DNA from: Deltaproteobacteria bacterium
Lineage (GTDB): Bacteria > Desulfobacterota > Desulfuromonadia > Geobacterales > Geobacteraceae
Length of the DNA stretch: 64,000 nucleotides
NCBI GenBank assembly: GCA_021848385.1
Contig: JAJZUQ010000003.1
Coordinates: 38,925-102,924, forward strand
Direction: 5' to 3'
Under the pieces are notes generated by a model. That model saw only the letters and a program-made list of their open reading frames with translations. It was not told the origin of the DNA and made no database searches. Positions within the stretch are counted from its first letter, which is position 1. Each line of letters opens with the position of its first letter. A program made the position numbers and the translations under genes. Shown piece after piece: positions 1-8,201 of this stretch.

Positions 1-15
1 GATCGTGACGGTATT

Positions 16-654
16 TCATTTCTGGCAAGACACCAATTTGCTTTTACCGCTCCGTGAGTGGCTCAACGTGACACTGGAAAATACTTTTTTAAAAGGCTCC
101 ACCCCAGCTTTGAGAAACTCGCGGGCGTCATCTGAGCCCATGGAAAACATCCTTACGTAAAAAAGTAACTTAACGACCGGGTGCCGGGGGATTTCGTGTT
201 CCATGAGCAGCACGTAGCCATCGGGGCGCACCACGCGTTTCATTTCCCGCAAGGCCTTTTCCCGTGTTTCTCCCTTCAATTCATAGAGCGCATGGGAACA
301 GGTCACAACGTCAAAACTGTTTTCGTCGAAGTTGAGTGCCGCCGCATCTCCTTCAATAAACATCACCTGGCCGCTGACGTCTTTCTCCCGTGCCTTGCGC
401 AACATGCCGGGAGAAAAGTCATACCCTATGGCCACTGATTCCGGGTAGCGCTCTTTAAAGGCTAGGATAACCGATCCCGTACCGCAACAGATGTCCAGAA
501 TCCTGGGCATCGGTTTCCCCTCCAGGTGGGCCGCATTGACCAGTAAATTACGGGTATCGTCTTCATTCTGGCGAGAATGAAGCCGGATAAAAGCATCGTA
601 AAAAGGGGAGAAGATATCATAGTACCTGCGCCGTCCCGTTCTTAACTGCGTCAT
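16..654 (-). CDS. Class I SAM-dependent methyltransferase
   Basis: A roughly 212-residue Rossmann-fold methyltransferase. SAM-binding motif I is visible as ILDICCGTGSV, followed by an acidic residue in the second strand (IGYDFSPGML) and the FDVVTCSHALYEL segment typical of motif IV in UbiE/Methyltransf_11 enzymes. The acceptor substrate cannot be told from sequence. The start is set at the ATG at 654 (MTQLRTGRR) because AGAAAGG lies seven bases upstream; an in-frame ATG at 717 has no clear ribosome site. The gene ends near the window edge but its stop is present, so it is complete. It could act on a quinone, lipid or small thiol/metalloid, but nothing here decides that. Confidence 0.8.
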   Translation of the reverse strand: MTQLRTGRRRYYDIFSPFYDAFIRLHSRQNEDDTRNLLVNAAHLEGKPMPRILDICCGTGSVILAFKERYPESVAIGYDFSPGMLRKAREKDVSGQVMFIEGDAAALNFDENSFDVVTCSHALYELKGETREKALREMKRVVRPDGYVLLMEHEIPRHPVVKLLFYVRMFSMGSDDAREFLKAGVEPFKKVFSSVTLSHSRSGKSKLVSCQK

Positions 655-838
655 ACAAGAACCTTTCTCTGATGAGGTGAAAACCCCGGACTCCACCAAC
701 AGTTCGGCACGTTTCACCGTTGACAGGTGGGCTTGGGCGCAGGTTTCAGAATGACAGTGTTGCCGGCGGCAAGGGGAGGGGCAACCTTGTGCGCGATGAG
801 ATCGAGGGGGCTTTAAGGCTGACGTCCCGGAACGTGCT

Positions 839-1237
839 TCAACTCACCGGCATGGTCTTTCCTGCGATGGTTGACCGGTATTGCGCTACCGCCGCATGCA
901 GGGCGGAAGCGGCCATGTTCGAGCAGTGCATTTTTTCTTCCGGCAGGCCGTCCAGTGCAGTGGCTATTTTTTGATCGTCGAGGGTGAGAACTTCGTCGAG
1001 GGTCTTGCCCATGACCAGTTCCGTAGCGATCGAAGATGTTGCTATGGCTGCGCCACACCCTTTGATGAGAAACTTGATATCGCGAATGACTTCATTCTCG
1101 ATCTTGATAAAAAAGACGAGGGCGTCACCGCAGCTCGGGTCGCCCGCCTGCACCACCACGTTGGCATCGTCCAGAGATCCCACGTTGCGCGGGTTGTGGA
1201 CATGATCCACTACCTTTGCAGAATACGGCTCACTCAT
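839..1237 (-). CDS. IscU/NifU-N-like iron-sulfur scaffold protein
   Basis: A 132-residue protein of the IscU/NifU N-terminal family, which builds Fe-S clusters on three cysteines. All three are present: C36 in DPSCGD, C61 in KGCGAAIATSS and C105 in KMHCSNMA. The LPPVK motif that recruits the HscA chaperone in housekeeping IscU is replaced by LPEEK (98-102), so this is probably a specialised scaffold rather than the general one. No IscS or HscA gene is adjacent. The ATG at 1237 is preferred to one at 1273, since AAAGGA precedes it; it overlaps the stop of the upstream DUF134 gene by 8 bases, implying translational coupling in an operon with the NifX-like gene. Confidence 0.85.
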   Translation of the reverse strand: MSEPYSAKVVDHVHNPRNVGSLDDANVVVQAGDPSCGDALVFFIKIENEVIRDIKFLIKGCGAAIATSSIATELVMGKTLDEVLTLDDQKIATALDGLPEEKMHCSNMAASALHAAVAQYRSTIAGKTMPVS

Positions 1238-1574
1238 CGAGAGATTCCTTTCGTACACACAGGCGATCTTCATCTGCTTTCCCTGTCACGTTGCCGGAGA
1301 TCGCCAGCGCTTTCTGACCGACAAGCGCCTGTGCCACCTTGCTGCGGGCGCTTGCCAGCAGTCGCTGGACCGTGCCGCGTGAAACGCCCATGCAGACACC
1401 CGCTTCTTCCTGGGTTTTCCCTTCTCCATCACACAGATGCAGGGCCTCCAGTTCATCGTGGGCAAGCTGGATGATCTCCATCTCAACGAGCGGGGTCCCG
1501 GCCGGCTTGAAGACCGCTGCGTATCCTGCCCGATGGGGGCAGGTGCAGTTTCTCGGTTTACGTGGTCGCGGCAT
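1230..1574 (-). CDS. DUF134 (UPF0251) family DNA-binding protein
   Basis: A 114-residue protein recognisable as DUF134: it opens with MPRPRKPRNC, has an N-terminal cysteine pair (NCTCPH) and then a helix-turn-helix resembling a sigma-70 region 4 (QEEAGVCMGVSRGTVQRLLASARSKVA). Family members are presumed transcription regulators and are often found beside NifX/NafY-like and Mrp/NBP35 Fe-S proteins in anaerobes, as here. The cysteines could hold a metal or cluster as a sensing centre, which is inference. It follows the NifX-like gene by 2 bases and overlaps the scaffold gene by 8, so the three form one transcript. A likely target is the repeated operator at 1979-2044. Confidence 0.85.
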   Translation of the reverse strand: MPRPRKPRNCTCPHRAGYAAVFKPAGTPLVEMEIIQLAHDELEALHLCDGEGKTQEEAGVCMGVSRGTVQRLLASARSKVAQALVGQKALAISGNVTGKADEDRLCVRKESLDE

Positions 1575-1576
1575 GG

Positions 1577-1957
1577 CTAGTGGGAGCAGCCATGGCTGTG
1601 ACCGTGGCCGCCGCAGGTGTGGCCCGGCATATATTCCGGCAGGCCGTTTGCCCTGAAGAGCGCAATGTTGTCAGCAATGGTTCCATCCTGTGCCTGAAAA
1701 ACCCGCATCCCGGCAGCGTTCAGTTTGTAGAGCGCTCCACCGCCAATGCCGCCGACCACGATTGCATCCACCTGGTGGCCGCCAAGCCCTGCGACCGGAT
1801 TGCAGGCTCCATGCTCATGGATTCGGTCGCTATTGCTGATCGCCGTTACCTCGCTGGTGGTAATGTCTACCACGACAAACGCCGGTGCAGAGCCAAAATG
1901 CCCATACACCTGACTCTCCAACCCTTGATTTACCTGAACCGGAAAACAGACTTTCAT
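1577..1957 (-). CDS. NifX/NafY-like dinitrogenase cofactor-family protein
   Basis: A 126-residue single-domain member of the dinitrogenase iron-molybdenum cofactor biosynthesis family (PF02579 type; MKVCFPVQVNQGLESQVYGHF at the start, GVGG/GIGGGAL-like glycine turn mid-protein). Such proteins bind Fe-S or Mo/Fe cofactors; stand-alone versions occur in many anaerobes without nitrogenase. The C-terminus is a metal-binding tail rich in His, Cys and Gly (HTCGGHGHSHGCSH). The open frame extends upstream to 2185, but the start at 1957 is clear: GGGAGGT lies six bases ahead and the family's N-terminus begins there. It is the first gene of the operon with DUF134 and the scaffold protein; no nif structural genes are nearby. 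Confidence 0.85.
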   Translation of the reverse strand: MKVCFPVQVNQGLESQVYGHFGSAPAFVVVDITTSEVTAISNSDRIHEHGACNPVAGLGGHQVDAIVVGGIGGGALYKLNAAGMRVFQAQDGTIADNIALFRANGLPEYMPGHTCGGHGHSHGCSH

Positions 1958-1978
1958 TGTGTACCTCCCGTTAATAAT

Positions 1979-2044
1979 GTGTCTATGCACAAAATAACAT
2001 TCATTATTGTGAATGTCAACACGATGTCGTGCATAAGCACAAAA
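1979..2044 (-). promoter_or_regulatory. Repeated operator upstream of the NifX-like operon
   Basis: Reading on the minus strand, TTTTGTGC-TTATGCAC (2029-2044) and TTTTGTGC-ATAGACAC (1979-1994) share the first eight bases and lie 50 bp apart. Between them is the inverted repeat CATTCA-N6-TGAATG (1998-2015). The arrangement, 20-90 bases ahead of the start codon at 1957, suggests a regulator binding two or three sites; the DUF134 protein of the same operon is the obvious candidate but this is inference. Confidence 0.5.
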
Positions 2045-2200
2045 CAGGGTAATCGTGTGGTCTTTATCGAGGTGGCAAGGCAGGTAGCCGGTAGTGCACT
2101 GGCACAAAGGCGGGACGGGGATCTCTTTCCACATACAGGTCAGGGAAAACAGTGCCGGTTTTGCCCTCTTCAATAAGATGGGCAACTGCCAAATAGAGGG

Positions 2201-3211
2201 TCATTTGAGGGTGAATCCGACGTCAAACAAGGCCAGACAAGCATCGACCACATCGGTGTCGTAGCGGCTTCCACGGTGGTTCCTGATTTCTTCAAGGGCC
2301 GCAGTAATGCCGTTGGCGGGGCGGTAGGGGCGATACGAAGCGGTCGCTTCGACCACATCGGCCACGGTTAAAATCCTTGCCTCCTTGAGGATCTCCTCCC
2401 CCTGCAGACCCAACGGGTAGCCGGTGCCGTCCAGCCACTCGTGGTGCTGCTGGATGATGCGGGCAATTGGCCAGGGGAATTCGATCCCATCCAGGATGTC
2501 ATAGCCTGTCTGGGGATGGGTCTTGAGGATACTCTGCTCGGCCTCCGACAGCTTTCCTGGTTTGGCGAGTATTTCGACCGGCACGGAGAGTTTCCCGATA
2601 TCGTGGACGATGGCCGCTGTGCGGATACCGTCAATCTGCTCCGGCAAAAGACCCATTTCACCGGCTATGGCGCAGGCCAATCGGGCGACCCGCTGCTGGT
2701 GCCCGGCGGTGTAGGGGTCTCTCTTTTCCACTGCCGAGGCCAAGGCGTGGATCGTTTCATCGAAGACCCGCAGTGACTTCTGCAGGCTCTCCCGCAGGGC
2801 ATCTTCCATCCGTTTGCGTTCTGTGATATCGGCAACGACCGCCATGAGGCCGGCGATGACGCCGGTCTCATCGAGCAGGGGGGCGGTAGAGACGCTGATG
2901 TCGAGGGGGGAGCCGTCTTTCCTGCGGACCCGCACCTCCATGCCGGTATATACCTCGCCGGCTACGGCCCGTTCCCTGAGCCGGCGAAACTCCTCGCCAT
3001 GTCCTTCCGGGAGGATCGGGTTCTGGCGCCCCAGGACCTCCTGTTCCTCCCAGCCGAAAAGCCGTTCGGCAGCCGGGTTCCAGACAAGGATGACGGCGTC
3101 CCTGTCCACAGCGAATATCGGGAGTGGTGAACCATGCACCAATGCCCAGAGAGTCCGGATACCTATCTGTTCTGCCGTCATCCGCTGTGGGAGGCTGATG
3201 TTCGATCTCAT
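2201..3211 (-). CDS. PAS domain HD-GYP phosphodiesterase
   Basis: A 336-residue soluble protein. Residues 20-135 form a PAS domain (VWNPAAERLFGWEEQEVLG, then DITERKRMEDAL linker), and 150-330 an HD-GYP domain with HDIGK (203-207) and HHEWLDGTGYP (256-266), the signature residues for metal-dependent hydrolysis of c-di-GMP or, in some members, 3',3'-cGAMP. There is no membrane segment, so it senses a cytoplasmic signal through PAS. It starts 3 bases after the stop of the OsmC-like gene, suggesting a shared transcript. Given the GEMM riboswitch at 60.8 kb, its substrate preference is worth knowing; sequence alone does not settle it. Confidence 0.9.
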   Translation of the reverse strand: MRSNISLPQRMTAEQIGIRTLWALVHGSPLPIFAVDRDAVILVWNPAAERLFGWEEQEVLGRQNPILPEGHGEEFRRLRERAVAGEVYTGMEVRVRRKDGSPLDISVSTAPLLDETGVIAGLMAVVADITERKRMEDALRESLQKSLRVFDETIHALASAVEKRDPYTAGHQQRVARLACAIAGEMGLLPEQIDGIRTAAIVHDIGKLSVPVEILAKPGKLSEAEQSILKTHPQTGYDILDGIEFPWPIARIIQQHHEWLDGTGYPLGLQGEEILKEARILTVADVVEATASYRPYRPANGITAALEEIRNHRGSRYDTDVVDACLALFDVGFTLK

Positions 3212-3214
3212 GGG

Positions 3215-3856
3215 TCATGCCGTCCTTGTGGTGATAACGAATTCCGGCGGGTCCATGAGTACCTTCTTTACTGAGCAGAGCCCGGCTGCCTTGGTGATGG
3301 CGTTCCGGTATTTATCAGGGAATCCGGCCGGGAGGGTGATCTCGATGGTGACCGTGGCAAGATGCTTCTTCCCGTCCGGGGTGGTGTTGAACTCCATGCG
3401 CTGTGTCATCGACAGTCCGTCGGTGGCAATCTGCCGCTGCTGACAGAACGAGAGCACGTAAATGCCGGCGCAGGTTCCAAGGGAAGCGAGGAAATAGTCG
3501 AAAGGGGTCGGGGCGGAGCCCTCTCCGCCCGCCTCAACCGGCTGGTCCGTGGGGATGGTCCTGCCATTGACCTCTGCGTTGACCTTTTCGCCGCCGGGGA
3601 ATGTGATCGTTATCTCCATGGGGTGTTCTCTCCTTTCTTGCAGACATTGCTGGACCTTCAGTATTTCCTGCATGTCAGGTGAATCGAAAAGGTCCGGGCG
3701 GACCTGCCCATCTGCGAAATCCCGGTAGACCCGGTACCAGGTGCAGTAACCGAAATCACCCAGGCAGATGTGTTCCTTGAGGTAATCTGCGGCCTTAGGC
3801 ATCGCTTTCATCTGCTCGTTGATAAGCTGGCAGCAGGGGAGTATTTCACACGGCAT
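3215..3856 (-). CDS. OsmC-family protein with Cys-rich N-terminal extension
   Basis: A 213-residue fusion. Residues about 80-213 are an OsmC/Ohr-like domain (MEITITFPGG...; APTPFDYFLASLGTCAG; AAGLCSVKKVL) with the two conserved cysteines used for thiol peroxidase-type chemistry. The first 79 residues are an unrelated small domain with cysteines in EILPCCQ, HICLGDFGYC and VQQCLQ. At the junction an ATG at 3619 is preceded by AAGGAGA about ten bases upstream, which looks like a leftover ribosome site, so a free OsmC protein may also be made. Start taken at ATG 3856 behind GGAGG. Together with the arsenic and thioredoxin genes nearby it fits a thiol or peroxide stress role. Confidence 0.75.
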   Translation of the reverse strand: MPCEILPCCQLINEQMKAMPKAADYLKEHICLGDFGYCTWYRVYRDFADGQVRPDLFDSPDMQEILKVQQCLQERREHPMEITITFPGGEKVNAEVNGRTIPTDQPVEAGGEGSAPTPFDYFLASLGTCAGIYVLSFCQQRQIATDGLSMTQRMEFNTTPDGKKHLATVTIEITLPAGFPDKYRNAITKAAGLCSVKKVLMDPPEFVITTRTA

Positions 3857-3879
3857 GATCAAACCTCCGCAGCATATAT

Positions 3880-6800
3880 CTATCCGTTTTCACCTTCACC
3901 CCTGCGATAAAATAACTTTTTCACCTTTTCCGTCAGCTCCTCGAAGAGCGAATAGAAGATCGGCACATACAGCAGCGTCAGGAAGGTGGAGACCATCAGG
4001 CCGCCGATGGCGACCACCGCCAGGGGGGAAAGCCTTTCCAGGCCGATGGCCCATTCCATGGCGATCGGGATCATCCCGACCGCCGTACCGAAGGCGGTCA
4101 TCAGGATCGGACGGGTCCTGACCCGCACGCTCTCCCGGAGCGCGTCGTAGGTTGACATCCCCTCTTCTTTGGCCATTTCGATGAAATCGATCAGGAGGAT
4201 GGAGTTTTTGACCACGATCCCGGCAAGGAGGATCAGCCCCATGAACGACCCCATGGACTGGTGCTTGCCGGTGATCAGCATGGACCACATGGCGCCGATC
4301 AGGGCGAGGGGTATGGCGACCATGATGGTGAGCGGGTGGATGAACGACTTGAATGCCGGCACCAGGGAGAAGTAGAGGAGCACCATGCCGATCATCAGGG
4401 CGGACATGAGGGCCGTGAACGACTCCTTGGCCTGTTTGGCGTCCCCTTCCTGGGAGATGGTGTACCCCGGCGGCAGCTTCAGCCCTTTCAATGCCCCATT
4501 GACGTTTTCCATGATATGGGAGACTGCCGCCTTCTCCCGGTAACCGAAGACGTCGATGGTGTTCTGCATGTTCTGCCGGGTGAGGAGCATCGGCACGTAC
4601 GATGTGCTGATGGTGCCGAGCGCCGCCAGCGGTGTTTCCCCCAGCGGGGTCCTGACCTTGAGCTGCGACATCTCCGCCACGCTGTCCCGGTTGGGGGCCG
4701 CGTAGCGGGCCCGGATCAGGAAACCGTCCTCCCCCGCCACCCGGAACAGGGAAGCTGCCCCCCCCTGGACGGCGGCCTGCACCTGGGCGGCGATATCCTT
4801 CGGTGAGATGCCGTACAGGGCGCACTTCTCGCGGCTGGCGATGAAGTTGACCTCTTTCTTGTCGGCAGTCCAGGAGAGGGAGACCGACTTCAGCCCCCGC
4901 ACCGTCTCGAGGCGACGCTTGATGTCGGCGCCGATGCCGGCCAGTACCTGCGGATCCGGGCCGCTCACCATCACATCCACCGTGGAGCGGATGGTAGAGA
5001 GCGGTGTTGCGCCGTAGTCAAAGACATCCACCGACTTCATGCCCGGGATCGTCAGAAACTTGCGCCGCATATCGTTCTCGATCTGCCACATGGTCTGCTT
5101 GCGGTGAAAGCGGTCCACCAGGTTGATGGTGATGTTCCCCTGCTGGGGATTCTTGCCGCTGCCGAAGGAGACCACCGACGGTTCCGAACCGAGGGTGGAA
5201 CTGACCGCCACCACCCCTTCCTCGCCGTAGATGATCTTTTCCATCTTGGTGAGGATGGCGTTGGTCTGGGCCAGGGAGGAGTTGCTGTCCGCCTCGAAGT
5301 TGATTTTGACAATTCCCGTATCCATGGGGGGCATGACGTCCTGGCCGATGAGCGGTTTTACCACCTTGCCGCTGATCACGAGGAGCAGCAGGGCCGGCGG
5401 GATGAACATGAAGCGGTGCTTGAGGGCAAAACCGAGGATATTGGTGAAGAAATCCCGGATGGCGCCGACGAACCGGTCGCTCCCCTTCTTGATGATCCGC
5501 TCGAAACGGTTCTCTTGGGCGTTCTTTTTCAGGACGTAGGGGGCCAGGATCGGGATGATGGTCACCGAGACGACGTAGGAGGCGATCAGGGCGATGGTGA
5601 GCGACAGGGAGAGGGGACGGAGCACGGTCTGGACATAGCCGCCGATGAAGATGATCGGCACCAGCACCACCACCGTGGCATAGGTGCCGGAGAAGATGGC
5701 GAGCATCACCTCTTCGGTGCCCCCCGCCACGAGTTCCGTAAGGTCGCGGTTCGACTCGTGGTAGTGACGCTCGATGTTCTCAATCACCACGATGGCATCG
5801 TCCAGCAGCATCCCCACCGCCAGGATCACCCCGGTAAGGGTCACCATATGGAACTCGAAGCCGAACAGCCACATCACGGCAAAGGTGATGAGATAGGTAA
5901 AGGGGATCGAGATGGCGCAGAGGAACATGGTCCGCAGGTTCCCCAGGAACAGGAAGATGACGATCACCGTGATGATGATGGCGTCCCGGAGCGCCCCGAG
6001 CATGTTGTCGACACTCCGCTCGATCAGGTCCTTCTGGCTGTAGCTGACCGCGAAGTCGATGAACGGGTATTCCTTTTGCAGGGTAGGGATGTCCGCCTCT
6101 GCCGAATGGATGGCATCCAGGGTGTGGCCGTTCTGGGCCCGGAGGATGTTGATGCCGATCGCCTCCTTCCCGTTGCCGTGGTAGGCCGACTGGGGTTCCT
6201 GGACGCCGGCACTCACGGTAGCCACGTCCCGCAGGTGGACGGTCCCCCCCTCCCGGCGGGCGATGACCAGATCGTTCAGCTCATCGGGGCTCTTCACCTC
6301 GCCGGCGGTCTTGAAGAGATACTGCCCCTCCCGGCGGATGATCAGCCCCTGGGGGATGTTCTGGTTCTGGGCTGCCAGCGCCCCCATCACGTCCCCCATA
6401 CTTACCCCGAAGCGGGTGAGACGGTCCTGGTCGATACTCACCGCCACCTCCGGCTGGTTGGCGCCGAATACCTCCACGTTGGCCACATCGGGGAGCCGCA
6501 GGAGCTCTTCCTTGATCTGGTTGTCGGCCAGTTCCCGGACCTTACGCAGGTCCGCCGGATACCCCGGTTTCGGGGAAAGGGAAAGGGTCATGGTCGGCTG
6601 GGTGGCCTGGCTGATCTTGAAGATCTGCGGCGGACGGATCCCCTGGGGGAGCCGGGCGGTCACCTTGCTCAGGGCGTTGGCCACGTCGGTGGCGGCGGCA
6701 TCAAGCCCCTTGTCGTACTCGAACTCGGCGGTCACCACCGAAACCTCGTCCTTGGAGGTGGAGGTGACCCGCCGGACCATGTCGATGGTGGAGAGTTCCT

Positions 6801-7005
6801 TCTCGATGGTACGGGAGATGTCAGATTCCACGTCGGTCGATGCGGCCCCCGGCATCACCGTGATGACGCTGATCTGGGGCCGGTCGGTATCGGGGAAGAG
6901 GTTGAACGGCATCCGGTGGTAGCCGATCATTCCCACCACCGCCAGAAGGAGGACGACAGACAGCACCAGATGTGGTTTCTTGATGTACTGTTCAACAAAC
7001 TTCAT
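3880..7005 (-). CDS. RND efflux pump, inner-membrane transporter (HAE1-like)
   Basis: A 1041-residue, full-length resistance-nodulation-division transporter. The N-terminal helix (IKKPHLVLSVVLLLAVVGM), two large periplasmic porter regions and the proton-relay helix with paired aspartates (VGMLLDDAIVVIENIERH, near residue 400) are all visible, plus the C-terminal GMIPIAMEW segment. It drives proton-coupled export as a trimer with the adaptor and channel encoded just upstream; its ATG overlaps the adaptor stop as ATGA. It looks like the hydrophobe/amphiphile group rather than a CusA metal pump because I see no methionine-rich metal pathway, but the substrate is unknown. It lies between OsmC and thiol-redox genes. 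Confidence 0.92.
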   Translation of the reverse strand: MKFVEQYIKKPHLVLSVVLLLAVVGMIGYHRMPFNLFPDTDRPQISVITVMPGAASTDVESDISRTIEKELSTIDMVRRVTSTSKDEVSVVTAEFEYDKGLDAAATDVANALSKVTARLPQGIRPPQIFKISQATQPTMTLSLSPKPGYPADLRKVRELADNQIKEELLRLPDVANVEVFGANQPEVAVSIDQDRLTRFGVSMGDVMGALAAQNQNIPQGLIIRREGQYLFKTAGEVKSPDELNDLVIARREGGTVHLRDVATVSAGVQEPQSAYHGNGKEAIGINILRAQNGHTLDAIHSAEADIPTLQKEYPFIDFAVSYSQKDLIERSVDNMLGALRDAIIITVIVIFLFLGNLRTMFLCAISIPFTYLITFAVMWLFGFEFHMVTLTGVILAVGMLLDDAIVVIENIERHYHESNRDLTELVAGGTEEVMLAIFSGTYATVVVLVPIIFIGGYVQTVLRPLSLSLTIALIASYVVSVTIIPILAPYVLKKNAQENRFERIIKKGSDRFVGAIRDFFTNILGFALKHRFMFIPPALLLLVISGKVVKPLIGQDVMPPMDTGIVKINFEADSNSSLAQTNAILTKMEKIIYGEEGVVAVSSTLGSEPSVVSFGSGKNPQQGNITINLVDRFHRKQTMWQIENDMRRKFLTIPGMKSVDVFDYGATPLSTIRSTVDVMVSGPDPQVLAGIGADIKRRLETVRGLKSVSLSWTADKKEVNFIASREKCALYGISPKDIAAQVQAAVQGGAASLFRVAGEDGFLIRARYAAPNRDSVAEMSQLKVRTPLGETPLAALGTISTSYVPMLLTRQNMQNTIDVFGYREKAAVSHIMENVNGALKGLKLPPGYTISQEGDAKQAKESFTALMSALMIGMVLLYFSLVPAFKSFIHPLTIMVAIPLALIGAMWSMLITGKHQSMGSFMGLILLAGIVVKNSILLIDFIEMAKEEGMSTYDALRESVRVRTRPILMTAFGTAVGMIPIAMEWAIGLERLSPLAVVAIGGLMVSTFLTLLYVPIFYSLFEELTEKVKKLFYRRGEGENG

Positions 7006-8201
7006 GGTTTTTCCCCGGGGGACGAAGGTTGGCCGGGCGTACCGGGAGAGGGCACACCGCTGTCTCCGGAAGCTCCCGTGACCGGGGTCACCTTGCTCCC
7101 CTCCACGAGGGTGAGGAGCTTGTTCTCCTGTGCCACGGCCACCTGCTCGCCGGGATGCAGTTCACCGGTCACCGCCGCCTTGCCGTTCCCACTTCCCAGG
7201 AGCGTTACCGGCCGGAGATGTACCGTTCCGTTGTCGATGACGTAGAGGACGGCCCGTTGGTTGCTCTTTACCACCGCCTGCTCCGGTACGATCATCCCGG
7301 TCACCTTGCGGATTACCAGGTCCATGCCGACGGTGGCGTCGGCGGGGAGACCGAAGGGGGAGGTGGGACAGAGTACTTCCACCGTGGCCAGCATGTTTTT
7401 CCCGAGGGCTGGATAAATCCGGTTTACCCGGGCGGAGAGCCGCTGATTGCCGTTTGTCAGGTTGACCGGCGTTCCGGCGCGCAGAGGCGCCAGTTCCTCC
7501 TGGGGGACCTGGGCCAGTACCTTGAAGGGGGAACTCTTGTCAATGGTCAGGATCGGTTTGCCGGGGACCGCCAGATCTCCCGGTTCATTCCACCGCTTGG
7601 TGACGACCCCGCTGAACGGTGCATAGATACGGGAATAGCCGGACTGGGTCCGGGCCACCCTGGTGTTCATGGCAAGCCCTTTAAGGCTTTCCTCATAGGC
7701 GTCGACGGTTGCCCTGGTGCCATCCAGAGCGGCCCGCGAGCGCTCCAGCGCCTCCTGGGAGATGGCGCCCGCCTTGTAGAGCTCTTCATCCCGTCCGTAG
7801 ACCGACTTCTGCGTCTCATAGGCGCTTCTGGCGCCTGCCAGTTTCTGGCGGGTTGACAACAGCTCGGCGTTAACCGCGACCGTACGGTCCAGCAGTTCCC
7901 GGTCGTCAATGGTGATCAGCAGTTCCCCCTTGCGGACCAGGTCACCTTCCCTCTTGGCAATGGTGAGAATGTTTCCGGAGATACGCGCCGCAAGGTCGCT
8001 CCGGGTAAAAGGCGTGATTGTCCCCAGATAGTGAGTGGTGACCTCCAGCGTCCCCTGGCTGATCTGTGCTACCGTTACCGCTGGCGGCGTGGCCTGTGGG
8101 GGGGGCAGATGGGCGATCTCCCTCTTTTTCTTTATGACGAGCAGGGCACCGGCGACAATCAGGATCACCACGATCAGAATAAAAAAAGATTTCCTTTTCA
8201 T
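7002..8201 (-). CDS. RND periplasmic adaptor (membrane fusion protein)
   Basis: A 399-residue adaptor. One N-terminal membrane anchor (SFFILIVVILIVAGALLVI) leads into a barrel-sandwich lipoyl-like half (AARISGNILTIAKREGDLVRKGELL), a coiled-coil hairpin (about 110-190), the second lipoyl half (RIYAPFSGVVTKRWNEPGDLV) and the beta-barrel/membrane-proximal domains. The last 25 residues are a low-complexity Gly/Ser/Pro tail. It bridges the RND pump and the TolC-type channel. Both ends overlap neighbours by four bases (ATGA), so channel, adaptor and pump are translated as a coupled set in that order. Confidence 0.92.
   Translation of the reverse strand: MKRKSFFILIVVILIVAGALLVIKKKREIAHLPPPQATPPAVTVAQISQGTLEVTTHYLGTITPFTRSDLAARISGNILTIAKREGDLVRKGELLITIDDRELLDRTVAVNAELLSTRQKLAGARSAYETQKSVYGRDEELYKAGAISQEALERSRAALDGTRATVDAYEESLKGLAMNTRVARTQSGYSRIYAPFSGVVTKRWNEPGDLAVPGKPILTIDKSSPFKVLAQVPQEELAPLRAGTPVNLTNGNQRLSARVNRIYPALGKNMLATVEVLCPTSPFGLPADATVGMDLVIRKVTGMIVPEQAVVKSNQRAVLYVIDNGTVHLRPVTLLGSGNGKAAVTGELHPGEQVAVAQENKLLTLVEGSKVTPVTGASGDSGVPSPGTPGQPSSPGEKP

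Noticed and set aside
839..1957. Nitrogen-fixation cluster
   Set aside because: The NifX- and NifU-like proteins are single-domain, stand-alone types; no nifHDK, nifB or nifS is present.
5104..7245. A 713-codon open frame on the plus strand antisense to the RND pump and adaptor
   Set aside because: Composition is dominated by His, Gly, Asp and Arg, as expected for the antisense of a GC-rich membrane-protein gene; no ribosome site or known domain.
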